Counted from the first letter of the stretch, positions 1 to 7,763 are shown. The stretch is 36,005 bases of DNA from Nannocystis exedens (GCA_945861885.1 CAMAVR010000036.1:1-36005), one strand, 5' to 3'. Numbers and translations: made by a program. Notes: a model not told the origin generated them from the letters alone.

Positions 1-23
1 GCGGCAGACATTTTATCTGCCGC
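1..23. other. inverted repeat, 8-bp stem
   Basis: GCGGCAGA at 1-8 and TCTGCCGC at 16-23 form a perfect 8-bp stem with a 7-base loop. There is no T run after it on either visible side, and the window edge cuts off the left flank. It may be the terminator hairpin of a gene outside the window. Confidence 0.4.
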
Positions 24-77
24 TAGCGCGCATCACGCACCGGCTGACGATCCCATCAGCAAATCCGTGACTCGAAG

Positions 78-200
78 AGCCGGATGCCTTAATTGGGCAC
101 GTCCGGATCCGTGGGAGCCCTGGAAGGTAACGACCAGGGCGACCCGACCGCGCATCGTTTATCCATGCGTGTCAACGAAAGTCAGGGAGCTTCAATCGCG
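78..200 (+). ncRNA. possible structured RNA (unidentified)
   Basis: No gene is visible in 1-247. On the plus strand three hairpins follow each other: CCGGA-TGCC at 80-88 pairs with GGCA and TCCGG at 96-106; GCCCTGG at 117-123 pairs with CCAGGGC at 134-140; CGCAT at 151-155 pairs with ATGCG at 165-169. They are followed by a terminator-like hairpin at 204-224. This layout, hairpins then a short hairpin with T4 and no open frame of convincing codon use, fits a small RNA or a leader cut off from its gene. I could not match it to tmRNA, SRP RNA, RNase P RNA or a riboswitch class I know. It may equally be an uninteresting intergenic region. Confidence 0.25.
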
Positions 201-281
201 CTCGCGTGACTTCGTCACGCTTTTCCCCTCACCCTCGCGTGACTTCGTCACGCTTTCCCTCTCCCGCGAAGCGGGAGAGGG
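201..281. repeat. duplicated hairpin element plus adjacent inverted repeat
   Basis: A 23-bp element lies at 201-223 and again at 234-256, each with the stem GCGTGAC-TTC-GTCACGC. It is followed by a second inverted repeat, CCCTCTCCCGC (257-267), GAA, GCGGGAGAGGG (271-281). On the minus strand these repeats supply the last codons and the stop codon of dapB. The pattern resembles dispersed extragenic palindromic repeats. Confidence 0.6.
204..224 (+). terminator. short hairpin with T4, terminator-like
   Basis: GCGTGAC (204-210) and GTCACGC (214-220) pair around the loop TTC and are followed by TTTT. The element could end a plus-strand transcript covering the hairpins at 80-169. The same 23-bp element recurs at 234-256, where it runs into dapB. 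Confidence 0.5.
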
Positions 282-1030
282 GTGATGTAGTCGTCGAGCG
301 TGTAGCGCCCTGTTGGCATCGTTGCTACCCACTTCGCTAGCTTTAGCGCCCCGATTGCGAAGAGATCGCGATCGGTGGCTCGGTGCGTTAGCTCGATGCG
401 CTCGCCTGCCCCCATCAGGTGCACCGAGTGATCGCCGATCACGTCGCCTCCGCGAATCGCGTGCACGCCTATCTCGCTCTTTCGTGGACCTACTGCCCCT
501 TGGCGACCGTGCACAATGTCGAGCTCCTTGCGCCTCGCTTGGTCGCGAACTGCCCCGCCCGCAATCGACGCTAGCCGCAGCGCGCTCCCACTTGGTGCAT
601 CAACTTTGGCCTTGTGATGCGTCTCGACGATTTCAATATCGTACCCTTCGCCGAGTTCGGCCACGGCAGCACGCAAAAGCCGACCGAGTACGTGCATTCC
701 TACGCTTGTATTTGGCTCCCAAATGACGGGGACGACACGACTTGCTTCGTCGAACATCGCTTGCGTTGCCTCGCCCACTCCCGTCGTTCCGCTCATCAGC
801 GCGACGCGCGCGTCACGTGCCAACTGTGCCGCGCGATCCACGCCATTTGGCGACGAAAAATCGATTATCACGCCGACACTCGCGCCATTCAAATCGGCTG
901 CGCTCACCGACGACGCTGCGCCAACGCGTAGCGCGATATCGACGCCGTTCGCCTGTGCGAGGCGGTCGATCGCTTTCCCCATCCTCCCGCTGGCGCCGAT
1001 GAGCGCCGCGCGAAGTGCGCTGGCCGTCAT
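248..1030 (-). CDS. dapB: 4-hydroxy-tetrahydrodipicolinate reductase DapB
   Basis: Cytoplasmic enzyme of the diaminopimelate/lysine pathway. It reduces the DapA product with NAD(P)H to tetrahydrodipicolinate. The protein has 260 residues. The nucleotide-binding loop GASGRMG is at residues 12-18, GTTG at 81-84, and the catalytic and substrate-binding block ETHHKAKVDAPSGSA at about 136-150 with the His pair, the Lys and the DAPSG loop. The ATG lies in an ATGA overlap with the dapA stop, so the two are translationally coupled. The segment EPNTSVGMH near 105-113 differs from the more usual form of that loop. The last eleven residues (TPLPLRGRGKA) are encoded by the repeats at 234-281 and are probably a recent extension beyond the normal C-terminus. 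Identity is secure; the C-terminal end as annotated is what the sequence gives. Confidence 0.95.
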   Translation of the reverse strand: MTASALRAALIGASGRMGKAIDRLAQANGVDIALRVGAASSVSAADLNGASVGVIIDFSSPNGVDRAAQLARDARVALMSGTTGVGEATQAMFDEASRVVPVIWEPNTSVGMHVLGRLLRAAVAELGEGYDIEIVETHHKAKVDAPSGSALRLASIAGGAVRDQARRKELDIVHGRQGAVGPRKSEIGVHAIRGGDVIGDHSVHLMGAGERIELTHRATDRDLFAIGALKLAKWVATMPTGRYTLDDYITPLPLRGRGKA

Positions 1031-1971
1031 CGGAAGGCCGCCGTCGCCGCGCTAAACTGTGCCATCGTGGCGCGAATGCGCTTTTGCGACTCGTCGCTCG
1101 CTTGAACGAGCGGCAGGCGTACTGTCGCCGCCATCCTCCCCTTTTCGGCCAGGGCGACTTTTACGGGGACAGGATTCGACTCGACAAACATCGCATCGTG
1201 CACCGGCAGGAGCGACAGATGCATCGCGCGGGCGCTCGCAAAATCGCCCGCCAGCGCATGCTTTGTCAGTGCGACAATTTCGGCTGGATACGCATTTGAC
1301 GTCACGCTGATCACGCCGACGCCACCGACGCTCATCATCGGGAGTGTCAGCGTATCGTCGCCGCTGAAGACGGCGAGACGCTCGCCAAATCGGCGCACTA
1401 GCTCTTGGGCTCGCAGCACGTTGCCGGTCGCCTCTTTCATCGCGACAACATTTTCAGCCGCGTCGCACACGCGGGCGACCGCATCGGGCAGCATGTCGAC
1501 CATGCATCGCGACGGTATGTTGTAAATGATCACCGGGGCGCGCACGGCGCGTGCACACTCGATAAAATGCGCTTCGAGCCCCGCTTGAGTCGGCTTGTTG
1601 TAGTACGGAACGACCAACATAACGCCGCTCGCCCCCACATCAAGAGCGCGCATCGACGCGTCGATCGACGCTCGTGTCGAGTTGCTCCCCGTCCCCGCAA
1701 AAACCGGCACGCGACCGCGCGCGCGCTCGACAGTACGAGCGATGACTGCCACGCGCTCTTCGGATGTCAACGTGGGGCTCTCGCCTGTCGTCCCGCAGGG
1801 GACAAGGGCCGAAATCCCCGCGCCGATTTGCGCGTCGACGAGCGCGTCGAACGCGTCCCAATCGATCGACCGAGGCGCGTCGTTGTGAAACGGTGTCACA
1901 AGCGCGGTAAATGCCCCTGTCGGCATACGGGTCGAGGCGCCCTTGGTTGACCTCGGCGTGAGAGTCGTCAT
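1027..1971 (-). CDS. dapA: 4-hydroxy-tetrahydrodipicolinate synthase DapA
   Basis: First committed enzyme of the diaminopimelate branch. It condenses pyruvate with aspartate semialdehyde. It is a TIM-barrel aldolase of the DHDPS/NAL family. With the start at 1971 it has 314 residues. GTTGES is at residues 60-65, the YYNKPTQ loop at 123-129, the VIIYNIPSR strand near 147-155, and the Schiff-base Lys at 179 in AMKEATG. The start was chosen because AGGAGAG sits seven bases upstream. An ATG at 1926 would give a more typical 299 residues but has no ribosome binding site. A further open stretch to 2001 is also possible. The stop overlaps the dapB ATG. The preceding minus-strand lipoprotein gene ends about 50 bases upstream, so co-transcription is possible but not shown. 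Confidence 0.95.
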   Translation of the reverse strand: MTTLTPRSTKGASTRMPTGAFTALVTPFHNDAPRSIDWDAFDALVDAQIGAGISALVPCGTTGESPTLTSEERVAVIARTVERARGRVPVFAGTGSNSTRASIDASMRALDVGASGVMLVVPYYNKPTQAGLEAHFIECARAVRAPVIIYNIPSRCMVDMLPDAVARVCDAAENVVAMKEATGNVLRAQELVRRFGERLAVFSGDDTLTLPMMSVGGVGVISVTSNAYPAEIVALTKHALAGDFASARAMHLSLLPVHDAMFVESNPVPVKVALAEKGRMAATVRLPLVQASDESQKRIRATMAQFSAATAAFR

Positions 1972-2020
1972 CCACGAACTCTCCTGCGCATAAGCGCTCA
2001 ATGCAAGAACCTAAGTAGTA

Positions 2021-3082
2021 TTATTGGTCGTCCTCGTTTACCAGCTCGAGATACTTTGCGCCGCGCTCGACACGCCTTGGATCGGGCTTAAATCGGTCAA
2101 AAATACTCAGTCGCGTCTTCAGCGGCGGGCGCTTCTTCGTTGGATTCCTCATGACGGCCGGAGCTGGTCGCCCCTCGCCGAGCGGTGCCGGGTCAAACGC
2201 CGACCGCGTGATGTCTTCATCCTGCACTGGGCCGAGCGGTGAGCTTTTTTGCGCTGGGGGGTGGATTGCCGGCTCGATAACAAGTGTCACATCGAGAGTC
2301 GGGAGCGCATTCCCCGCGGCAAGATGCGCCAGCGCTTGGTCGTGTGCGCGCGACTCCTTGCCAATGCTCATATCGCGCGACACACGAAATTTGTATTCGC
2401 CGGCCGACGAGGCGAACATCGTGACCCACCGCTCGAATCGCCCATCGGGCCGCGGAAGAGACAGCGCGGGGCCGATAAACATCGGCGTTGCCCCCTTGGG
2501 AGCGTCGACCGCCAGAACGATGTCGTCCTGATTGGGCGACGCCCAGAGCATGTTGAAGCGCTCCCCCACGTGAAGGTTTACGTCCTTAGGATTGATTAGC
2601 TCGAGCTCACCGTAAAGCCGGGGATCGACCCCCGGTTCGGAGCCGTCAGGGGCCGGTGTGACTGTAAATTTGATCGTCTTGGTTCGCTGGATGGCGTCCG
2701 ACCGATGGTTATTGAACGTTCCATAAACCTCCCAAAGCCCGGCGCTGGGAGGCGCGAACATGAACGTGCCAAACCCGTCCCATGCCGTTGTGACGACCGA
2801 AGCGTCCGAGGTCGAAGTGACGTTTTGAAAGTGAAATTGGCGATTTCTCTTTTTTCTCTTCGTCTCAAAAGCGAAAGGGATCTCTTCGCCGACGAAAAAA
2901 ACATGGTTGTCCCAGGGGCGGGTTGTCCATCGCCCCGACCGGGTGATGAACGCCGCAGAGTCCGAATCAACCTGTTCCGCGAAGCCGCCCAGCTCCCCCT
3001 CGAGGCTCCCCCCACAACCGGCAATGGCTACCGAAATGGCGGAAATTTGAGCAAAACGAGCGAGTGCAGCGCGTAACAGCAT
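2021..3082 (-). CDS. lipoprotein of unknown function
   Basis: A 353-residue protein that I do not recognise. The N-terminus is a lipoprotein signal: a short basic start, a hydrophobic stretch, then AIAGC with the lipidated Cys at 23. The start at 3082 has an AGGAG motif nine to ten bases upstream, better placed than the longer open frame to 3157. The mature part begins acidic and then looks beta-rich, with alternating hydrophobic strands and stretches such as GLWEVYGTF and GEYKFRVSRD that recall Ig-like or PPC-like periplasmic domains. The last 80 residues are rich in Pro, Lys and Arg and probably disordered. It lies upstream of dapA on the same strand and is divergent from rplU. A role in the cell envelope is inferred from the signal only. 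Confidence 0.8.
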   Translation of the reverse strand: MLLRAALARFAQISAISVAIAGCGGSLEGELGGFAEQVDSDSAAFITRSGRWTTRPWDNHVFFVGEEIPFAFETKRKKRNRQFHFQNVTSTSDASVVTTAWDGFGTFMFAPPSAGLWEVYGTFNNHRSDAIQRTKTIKFTVTPAPDGSEPGVDPRLYGELELINPKDVNLHVGERFNMLWASPNQDDIVLAVDAPKGATPMFIGPALSLPRPDGRFERWVTMFASSAGEYKFRVSRDMSIGKESRAHDQALAHLAAGNALPTLDVTLVIEPAIHPPAQKSSPLGPVQDEDITRSAFDPAPLGEGRPAPAVMRNPTKKRPPLKTRLSIFDRFKPDPRRVERGAKYLELVNEDDQ

Positions 3083-3234
3083 GGATAAGCTCCTGAAAAA
3101 GACCAGATTGCCGCTCGTGCTACCCCCAAACAGGTGGCTCGCAACAGCAGCCATCAAAAAAAGCGCCTTAAATCGACATTTCTCACCGAGCAGCCCACGG
3201 CGACCCCGAAAATCGTCAAACCGCGCGACGAGCC

Positions 3235-3262
3235 TTTACAGTCGACTATTGTGCCCTATACT
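3235..3262 (+). promoter_or_regulatory. sigma70-like promoter of rplU-rpmA
   Basis: TTTACA at 3235-3240 and TATACT at 3257-3262 each match the consensus hexamers in five of six positions and are 16 bases apart. They lie 102 bases before the rplU ATG and point towards it. The leader holds a perfect 14-bp palindrome at 3320-3333 (CTCAATTAATTGAG) shortly before the ribosome binding site. Its role is unknown. Confidence 0.7.
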
Positions 3263-3363
3263 GCGCGGTCCGTTTCACGTACGAACGTTTGCGGCAGATT
3301 TTCCCCGCCGCGCGCCCCGCTCAATTAATTGAGTTTGGCCGCGGCTACCGAAGAGGGCATGGC

Positions 3364-3675
3364 ATGTATGCAGTGATAAAAACAGGTGGCAAGCAGTACC
3401 GTGTGTCGCAAGGCGACACGCTGCGCGTCGAGAAACTTCTCGGAAAACGTGGCGACAAAGTCACATTCGATGAAATTCTCATGATCGGCGGCGAGGCACT
3501 CACGCTAGGCAAGCCGCACGTAGCTGGCGCCAAAGTGGTCGCCACAATCGTCGAGCAGAACCGCGATAAGAAGATCATCATCTTCAAGTTCCGCCGCCGG
3601 AAGAACTACCGCCGCAAGGCTGGGCACCGGCAGCCATACACGGCCCTCAAAATTGAGTCGATCCAGGGCGCTTAA
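3364..3675 (+). CDS. rplU: 50S ribosomal protein L21
   Basis: Ribosomal protein L21, which binds domain II of 23S rRNA in the large subunit. The protein is 103 residues, the usual length, and begins [14 protein letters not shown]. The conserved C-terminal part ([20 protein letters not shown]) contains the basic rRNA-binding loop. An ATG-started version 25 residues longer is possible but unlikely, since the family begins exactly at this Met and AGAGGG lies upstream. rpmA follows after 28 bases, the usual pairing. In many bacteria obg comes next; here feoB does. Confidence 0.97.
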   Translation: MYAVIKTGGKQYRVSQGDTLRVEKLLGKRGDKVTFDEILMIGGEALTLGKPHVAGAKVVATIVEQNRDKKIIIFKFRRRKNYRRKAGHRQPYTALKIESIQGA

Positions 3676-3703
3676 GCTGCTGCTTCTTTAAAGGAATTAC
3701 GTC

Positions 3704-3961
3704 ATGGCTCATAAAAAAGGCGCAGGCAGCACACGCAACGGGCGCGATTCAAACTCGCAGCGCCGCGGCATCAAAGTCTTCGGCGGCGAAGTCGTCCGCG
3801 CAGGCAACATCATCGTACGACAGGTCGGCTCGACGATTCACGCGGGCAAGAATGTCGGTCTCGGTAAAGATTTCACGCTTTTCGCGCTGATTGACGGCGT
3901 TGTGAAGTACGAGTGGTACAAAGCCGACACCAAAAAGGTCTCGGTCTACCCAGCAGTCTAG
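3704..3961 (+). CDS. rpmA: 50S ribosomal protein L27
   Basis: Ribosomal protein L27, whose N-terminal tail reaches the peptidyl transferase centre. It has 85 residues and starts [16 protein letters not shown], so the mature glycine/lysine-rich N-terminus follows directly after the initiator Met. There is no cleavable N-terminal extension of the kind seen in Firmicutes. AAGGAA lies upstream of the ATG. It is co-transcribed with rplU. Downstream, a 9-bp hairpin with one G-T pair (3968-3988) has no T run, so read-through into feoB cannot be excluded. Confidence 0.97.
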   Translation: MAHKKGAGSTRNGRDSNSQRRGIKVFGGEVVRAGNIIVRQVGSTIHAGKNVGLGKDFTLFALIDGVVKYEWYKADTKKVSVYPAV

Positions 3962-4077
3962 GCCCTCGTCGGCTCCTATGGGGCCGACGTTGCTCTGCCG
4001 TCTCCCCCAGAATTTTACAGCTTTTTTTGATTGTCCTTGCCCGGATACAACGGGTCGACCATGGTGTCGTTGGCAAT

Positions 4078-4092
4078 TGAAAATGAATTTCA
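4078..4092. promoter_or_regulatory. Fur-box-like palindrome over the feoB start codon
   Basis: TGAAAATGAATTTCA is a 7-1-7 inverted repeat with one mismatched pair. It agrees with the classical core TGATAAT-N-ATTATCA at 11 of 14 positions by my reading. It covers the feoB ATG at 4083. Fur repression of ferrous-iron uptake is well established, but this site is called by eye and its position inside the start region is unusual. Confidence 0.4.
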
Positions 4093-6443
4093 CATTCGAT
4101 AAGCGACGCCTCGAAGTAGCCGCCGTACCGGAACACTTTCACAACGCTTCCGTACGGTTGGACGAGGTCGCGCATGAAGCGCCGCGGCGCGTTGTCCTTG
4201 TCGGGATGCCCAATGTAGGCAAAAGCGTCGTTTTCGGGGCGCTAACCGGCACCTACGTCACGGTTTCCAATTACCCCGGCACCACTGTCGAGATTACGCG
4301 CGGCAAACTCGCCGGCGATACCGCATGTGAAGTGATCGACACGCCAGGGACAAACAACCTGGTGCCGATGAGCGAAGACGAAGCGGTCACGCGCGACATG
4401 CTTCTCGCAGAACGCCACGACGCACTCATTCAAGTCGGTGACGCAAAAAACCTCGCGCGATCGATCTTGATGACGCTGCAGCTCGCCGAGCTGGGGACAC
4501 CGTTCATCCTCAACTTGAACATGATGGACGAAGCGAACGCGCGCGGGCTATCGCTCGATTTAGAAGCGCTTCGTGAAGAGCTTTCGGGTGTCGAGATCAA
4601 TACGTCGACCGCCACGCACGGGGAAGGGCTCGAGCCACTCCGCGACTACGTAGCGCGTATCGAAGGGCGGCGCGATCAGGGAAACGGCTTATCGCTTCCG
4701 TGTGCGCCAACCTATCCGGCCGACGTTGAGCGTGCGGTTGAAGCAATTTCCGCCTGCTTACCGCCGTTGGTCGTCGCGAAGCGCGCCGTTTCATTGATGC
4801 TTCTTTGCGGCGACCGCGGGTTTGATGCGCGGCTCGCAAAGCTGGCCGGCGATGAAGCGCGCCGCGTCGCTGCGGAGCACGCTACCGATATTGCCCGCGC
4901 GCACGCCGTGCCTGTTTTTGCGCTGCTTAGCCGCGTTCGGTTGGCACGCGCGCAAGCGATCGTTCGCGCTTGTCAATCGCGCACGTCAACCGAAAGCCTC
5001 GCGTCGCACACGCGCATCGGCAGCTGGCTCGCGCGCGTCGTCGGGCGCTACGCAACCGATCGGCTTTGGGGCATTCCGATTCTTCTCGTCGCGCTTTTTT
5101 TCGCATACGAAGTGGTCGGCGTCTTTGGTGCGGGCATCTGCGTCGATTTTATTGAGAATGGCATTTTTGGCAACGTCGTCGCGACAGCATCGCTCGACAA
5201 AGATGCCCGTCGCTTAGCGCCTGACGGAGAGCAGCGCCTCACGGTCGAGCGGCGCGCCGATCGCGATGAAGTGGTAATTACAGCTGAAAAGCTCGTTGAT
5301 GGCCACTACGTCGCCGACCCGACAGCCACGATCGACGCGTACGACGACATGACATCGCTCGTCGCTTCGGCGACAAACGGCGTGCTAATTTTGTCGGACG
5401 AAGAGTCGCAGGGGTCGGTCGCGAAGATCTGGTCGGGGCATTTAAACCGCTTTTTTTACAGGTTTTTTGGCGAGGCTCGCCACCCTCTTCTGACCGACTT
5501 CTTTGTCGGCAGCTACGGGCTCATCACAATGGGGTTCACTTACGCCATTGCGATTGTGCTCCCCGTCGTGGCAACGTTCTTCTTCGTTTTTTCGATGCTC
5601 GAAGATTCAGGCTATTTGCCGCGCCTTGCCGTGATGGCGAATCGCCAGCTTCGGATTATCGGCCTCAACGGCAAAGCGGTGCTGCCGATGGTGCTCGGGC
5701 TCGGCTGCGACACGATGGCGACGCTCACGGCTCGCATTATGGAGACGAAAAAAGAGCGCATTCTCGTCACCCTAATGCTCGCGCTTGGCATCCCGTGCTC
5801 ATCGCAGCTCGCCGTGATTCTCGCGATGACGCAGCGAACGAGCATGCTCGCCAGCGCGGTCTGGCTCTTCGTGGTTCTCTTTACAATTCTCGGCGTCGGC
5901 TTTGTCGCGGCGCGCGTTGTACCGGGCGATAGCAGCGACTTTTTGCTCGAGCTCCCCCCGCTGCGGCGCCCCTCGCTCGGCAATCTCGTTCGCAAAACGA
6001 TGGCTCGCATCGAATGGTACTTGCGCGAAGCGGTACCGCTTTTTATCGCCGGCACCGTTGTCCTCTTTGCGCTCGATCGCTTCAATCTCCTCCGCTTTGT
6101 CCATCGCATCGGCGAGCCAGTCGTGCACCATATTTTGGGCTTTGCGCGCGACGGCGGCGCATCCGATAAAGTGAGCGAAGCGCTTCTTATCGGCTTTTTG
6201 CGGCGCGATTTTGGCGCGGCTGGCCTCCTCGACATGGCGCGCGGGCGGCAACTTTCGGCGGCCGACGTTGCGGTGTCGATGGTAACGATCACGCTATTTA
6301 TCCCGTGTATCGCCAATGTTTTCATGATTATCAAAGAGCGCGGCTGGAAAGCGGCGGCGCTCACGTGCGCATTCGTCTTCCCGTACGCGCTCGCTATGGG
6401 GGGGCTCGTGCGGTTATTCTTTAATGTGGTGACGTCAACATGA
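4083..6443 (+). CDS. feoB: ferrous iron transport protein FeoB, enlarged
   Basis: Inner-membrane Fe(II) transporter with an N-terminal GTPase, 786 residues. G-protein motifs are in order: G1 GMPNVGKS (41-48), G2 YPGTT (64-68), G3 DTPG (86-89) and G4 NMMD (146-149). Residues from about 345 on form the membrane part with the two Gate regions; SGYLPRLAVMANR and the block GLNGKAVLPMVLGLGCDTMA are characteristic, and the Cys of GLGCD is present. Odd points: G1 has Met where Asn is common, and about 95 polar residues (roughly 365-460) lie between the first membrane helix and the GLITMG helix, where relatives have a short loop. That insert would face the periplasm. The start at 4083 is the first Met close to the domain; a longer frame from 3978 is not supported by a ribosome binding site. 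It is followed by a Cys-rich small gene and feoA. Confidence 0.93.
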   Translation: MNFTFDKRRLEVAAVPEHFHNASVRLDEVAHEAPRRVVLVGMPNVGKSVVFGALTGTYVTVSNYPGTTVEITRGKLAGDTACEVIDTPGTNNLVPMSEDEAVTRDMLLAERHDALIQVGDAKNLARSILMTLQLAELGTPFILNLNMMDEANARGLSLDLEALREELSGVEINTSTATHGEGLEPLRDYVARIEGRRDQGNGLSLPCAPTYPADVERAVEAISACLPPLVVAKRAVSLMLLCGDRGFDARLAKLAGDEARRVAAEHATDIARAHAVPVFALLSRVRLARAQAIVRACQSRTSTESLASHTRIGSWLARVVGRYATDRLWGIPILLVALFFAYEVVGVFGAGICVDFIENGIFGNVVATASLDKDARRLAPDGEQRLTVERRADRDEVVITAEKLVDGHYVADPTATIDAYDDMTSLVASATNGVLILSDEESQGSVAKIWSGHLNRFFYRFFGEARHPLLTDFFVGSYGLITMGFTYAIAIVLPVVATFFFVFSMLEDSGYLPRLAVMANRQLRIIGLNGKAVLPMVLGLGCDTMATLTARIMETKKERILVTLMLALGIPCSSQLAVILAMTQRTSMLASAVWLFVVLFTILGVGFVAARVVPGDSSDFLLELPPLRRPSLGNLVRKTMARIEWYLREAVPLFIAGTVVLFALDRFNLLRFVHRIGEPVVHHILGFARDGGASDKVSEALLIGFLRRDFGAAGLLDMARGRQLSAADVAVSMVTITLFIPCIANVFMIIKERGWKAAALTCAFVFPYALAMGGLVRLFFNVVTST

Positions 6444-6456
6444 GCGCGAGGGTGCG

Positions 6457-6660
6457 ATGATCGATTGTGGGATGTGCGGGCACGCATTCACAAAAGAAGA
6501 AGGGGCTGCATGCCAAGCAGGCTGCCCGATTTCGGCCGGGTGTGGCCTCGTCACATGCCCCTCATGCGGCTACGAATTCCCCCCAGAATCGAAAGTCGTA
6601 ACGCTGATTACAAACTTGGTGCGGCGCTTTCGATCGCCCTCTGTTCGGCCGGCAGCATAG
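6457..6660 (+). CDS. Cys-rich small metal-binding protein of the feo operon
   Basis: A 67-residue protein with seven cysteines before residue 50: CGMC near the start, two in CQAGC, one in AGCG, and CPSC. The CxxC pairs at each end, together with the CPSCGYEFPPES ending, describe a zinc-ribbon or iron-sulfur-like fold. Proteins of this look sit beside feoB in other deltaproteobacterial genomes, as I recall. It starts 13 bases after feoB behind GAGGG, and its TAG is directly followed by the feoA ATG, so all three genes are one operon. A role as an accessory or iron-sensing factor for FeoB is inference. The C-terminal 20 residues are basic. Confidence 0.8.
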   Translation: MIDCGMCGHAFTKEEGAACQAGCPISAGCGLVTCPSCGYEFPPESKVVTLITNLVRRFRSPSVRPAA

Positions 6661-6900
6661 ATGGACCGACCACTGAGTGAAGCGCGAGCGGGTGAACGCG
6701 TAATAATTTGCAGCATTAACGCCGATGCATCACGCATTGATAAATTGGCTGCGCTCGGCCTGCTCCCGGGGGCCGAGCTCACTGTGCAGCAGACAAAGCC
6801 CGCTGTAATCGTCTGGTGCGACGAAACATCGCTCGCCATTGAGCCGGCTCTGGCCGCCATGGTGATGGTCGTCACACCAGCTAGCCGGCCTGGTGGCTAA
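6661..6900 (+). CDS. feoA: ferrous iron transport accessory protein FeoA
   Basis: A 79-residue protein with a single FeoA (SH3-like) domain. The signature stretch with LAALGLLPGAELTV at about 30-43 followed by beta strands and the ALAAMVMV ending is typical. FeoA is a small cytosolic partner needed for FeoB activity. The ATG follows the stop codon of the Cys-rich gene with no gap, so translation is probably coupled. In many bacteria feoA precedes feoB; here it is last. A DNA-binding reading of the SH3-like fold, as in the C-terminal domain of DtxR regulators, is unlikely for a protein this short. Confidence 0.85.
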   Translation: MDRPLSEARAGERVIICSINADASRIDKLAALGLLPGAELTVQQTKPAVIVWCDETSLAIEPALAAMVMVVTPASRPGG

Positions 6901-7025
6901 CGGTTCCGACGGACTACGCTGTCACCCATACGGCTCTTGACGCGTCTCCGCGAAAGTGGCACTCCGGCACCCGCCTGCGACCGCGGAATGGAACCGCCGC
7001 ACGCTAAACTTTAGAGAGTACCGTT

Positions 7026-7763
7026 ATGCTTAAGTATCTTTTTCTTATTCCTATGAGCGCACTTCTCGTTACCGGCTGTTCGTCCACCGAAGGCAGCTTC
7101 GATGGCAATGGTGACAACGGTGACAACGGTAACGCAGACGAAACCGAAGATTCGGTACGCGCGCGAAAAGCGAAGCTTGGGGAGTGGTGTGGCGGCGGCG
7201 GCTGGGGCCCAGGTGGCCGGCCACTGCCAGCAGTTCAGTGCGTAAAAGGGCTTGTTTGCAAGGACAATCCCCGCGCGCCGATGGACGCGCCCCAGGGCAT
7301 TTGCTCCGAGCCTCTAGCCAAAGAGGGAGAGAAGTGCGGCGGGGGCGGGTTTGGCGCCACCGGTCCGTTGCCGGTCATCGGCTGCGAAGAAGGACTCAAG
7401 TGCGACGCACCGACCGGCCCGCTAATGGTAGATCGTCCGAGCTTCGGGGAGTGCAGGGCAATTGAAAAGGAAGCCGAACTCGGCCAGAAGTGCGGCGCCA
7501 GCTGGGGGCCAGGTGGCCCATCGCCATGGCTCAAGTGCAAAGAGGGCCTTGTCTGCGAAAGGGACCCGCACGCTCCGGCCGATGGACGCAGCGGGAGATG
7601 CGCGTTTCCGAAGTCGGGCGTAGGCGAACGTTGCGGCGGCGGGCTGGGGCCGCATGGCCCGATTTCGATCGAGTGCAAGGATGGGCTTACCTGCAAGCAA
7701 TCACGGAACCCACCGACCGACGCGCCAGGCGGCCGTTGCGTTCCGTCGCGAATCCGCGGCTAA
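7026..7763 (+). CDS. lipoprotein with four tandem four-cysteine modules
   Basis: A 245-residue exported protein. The signal peptide ends in LVTGC with the lipidated Cys at 18. An Asp/Asn/Gly-rich spacer at 24-42 is followed by four repeats of a small disulfide module with Cys at 55-72-78-93, 104-120-126-143, 156-171-177-192 and 203-217-223-238. Each has the pattern Cys, 13-16 residues, Cys, five residues, Cys, 14-16 residues, Cys, with a CGGG(G)xG loop and the phrase GLxC. The second and third cysteines are always five residues apart. Such modules are frequent in surface lipoproteins of Myxococcota and Bradymonadota, where the function is mostly unknown; binding or protease-inhibitor roles are guesses. 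It follows feoA by 125 bases but needs no link to iron. Confidence 0.8.
   Translation: MLKYLFLIPMSALLVTGCSSTEGSFDGNGDNGDNGNADETEDSVRARKAKLGEWCGGGGWGPGGRPLPAVQCVKGLVCKDNPRAPMDAPQGICSEPLAKEGEKCGGGGFGATGPLPVIGCEEGLKCDAPTGPLMVDRPSFGECRAIEKEAELGQKCGASWGPGGPSPWLKCKEGLVCERDPHAPADGRSGRCAFPKSGVGERCGGGLGPHGPISIECKDGLTCKQSRNPPTDAPGGRCVPSRIRG

Noticed and set aside
67..285. Plus-strand frame of 72 codons at the window start
   Set aside because: It runs through the hairpins and repeats, has no ribosome binding site and ends inside a palindrome.
1972..2020. Lysine riboswitch before dapA
   Set aside because: The gap is only about 50 bases and shows none of the conserved lysine-aptamer blocks.
3968..3988. 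Hairpin after rpmA as terminator
   Set aside because: A 9-bp stem exists, but no T run follows, so I do not call it a terminator.
5612..6487. Minus-strand open frame of 291 codons within feoB
   Set aside because: Dominated by Arg, Ser, Thr and Pro, as expected for the complement of membrane-protein codons; feoB is well supported on the plus strand.
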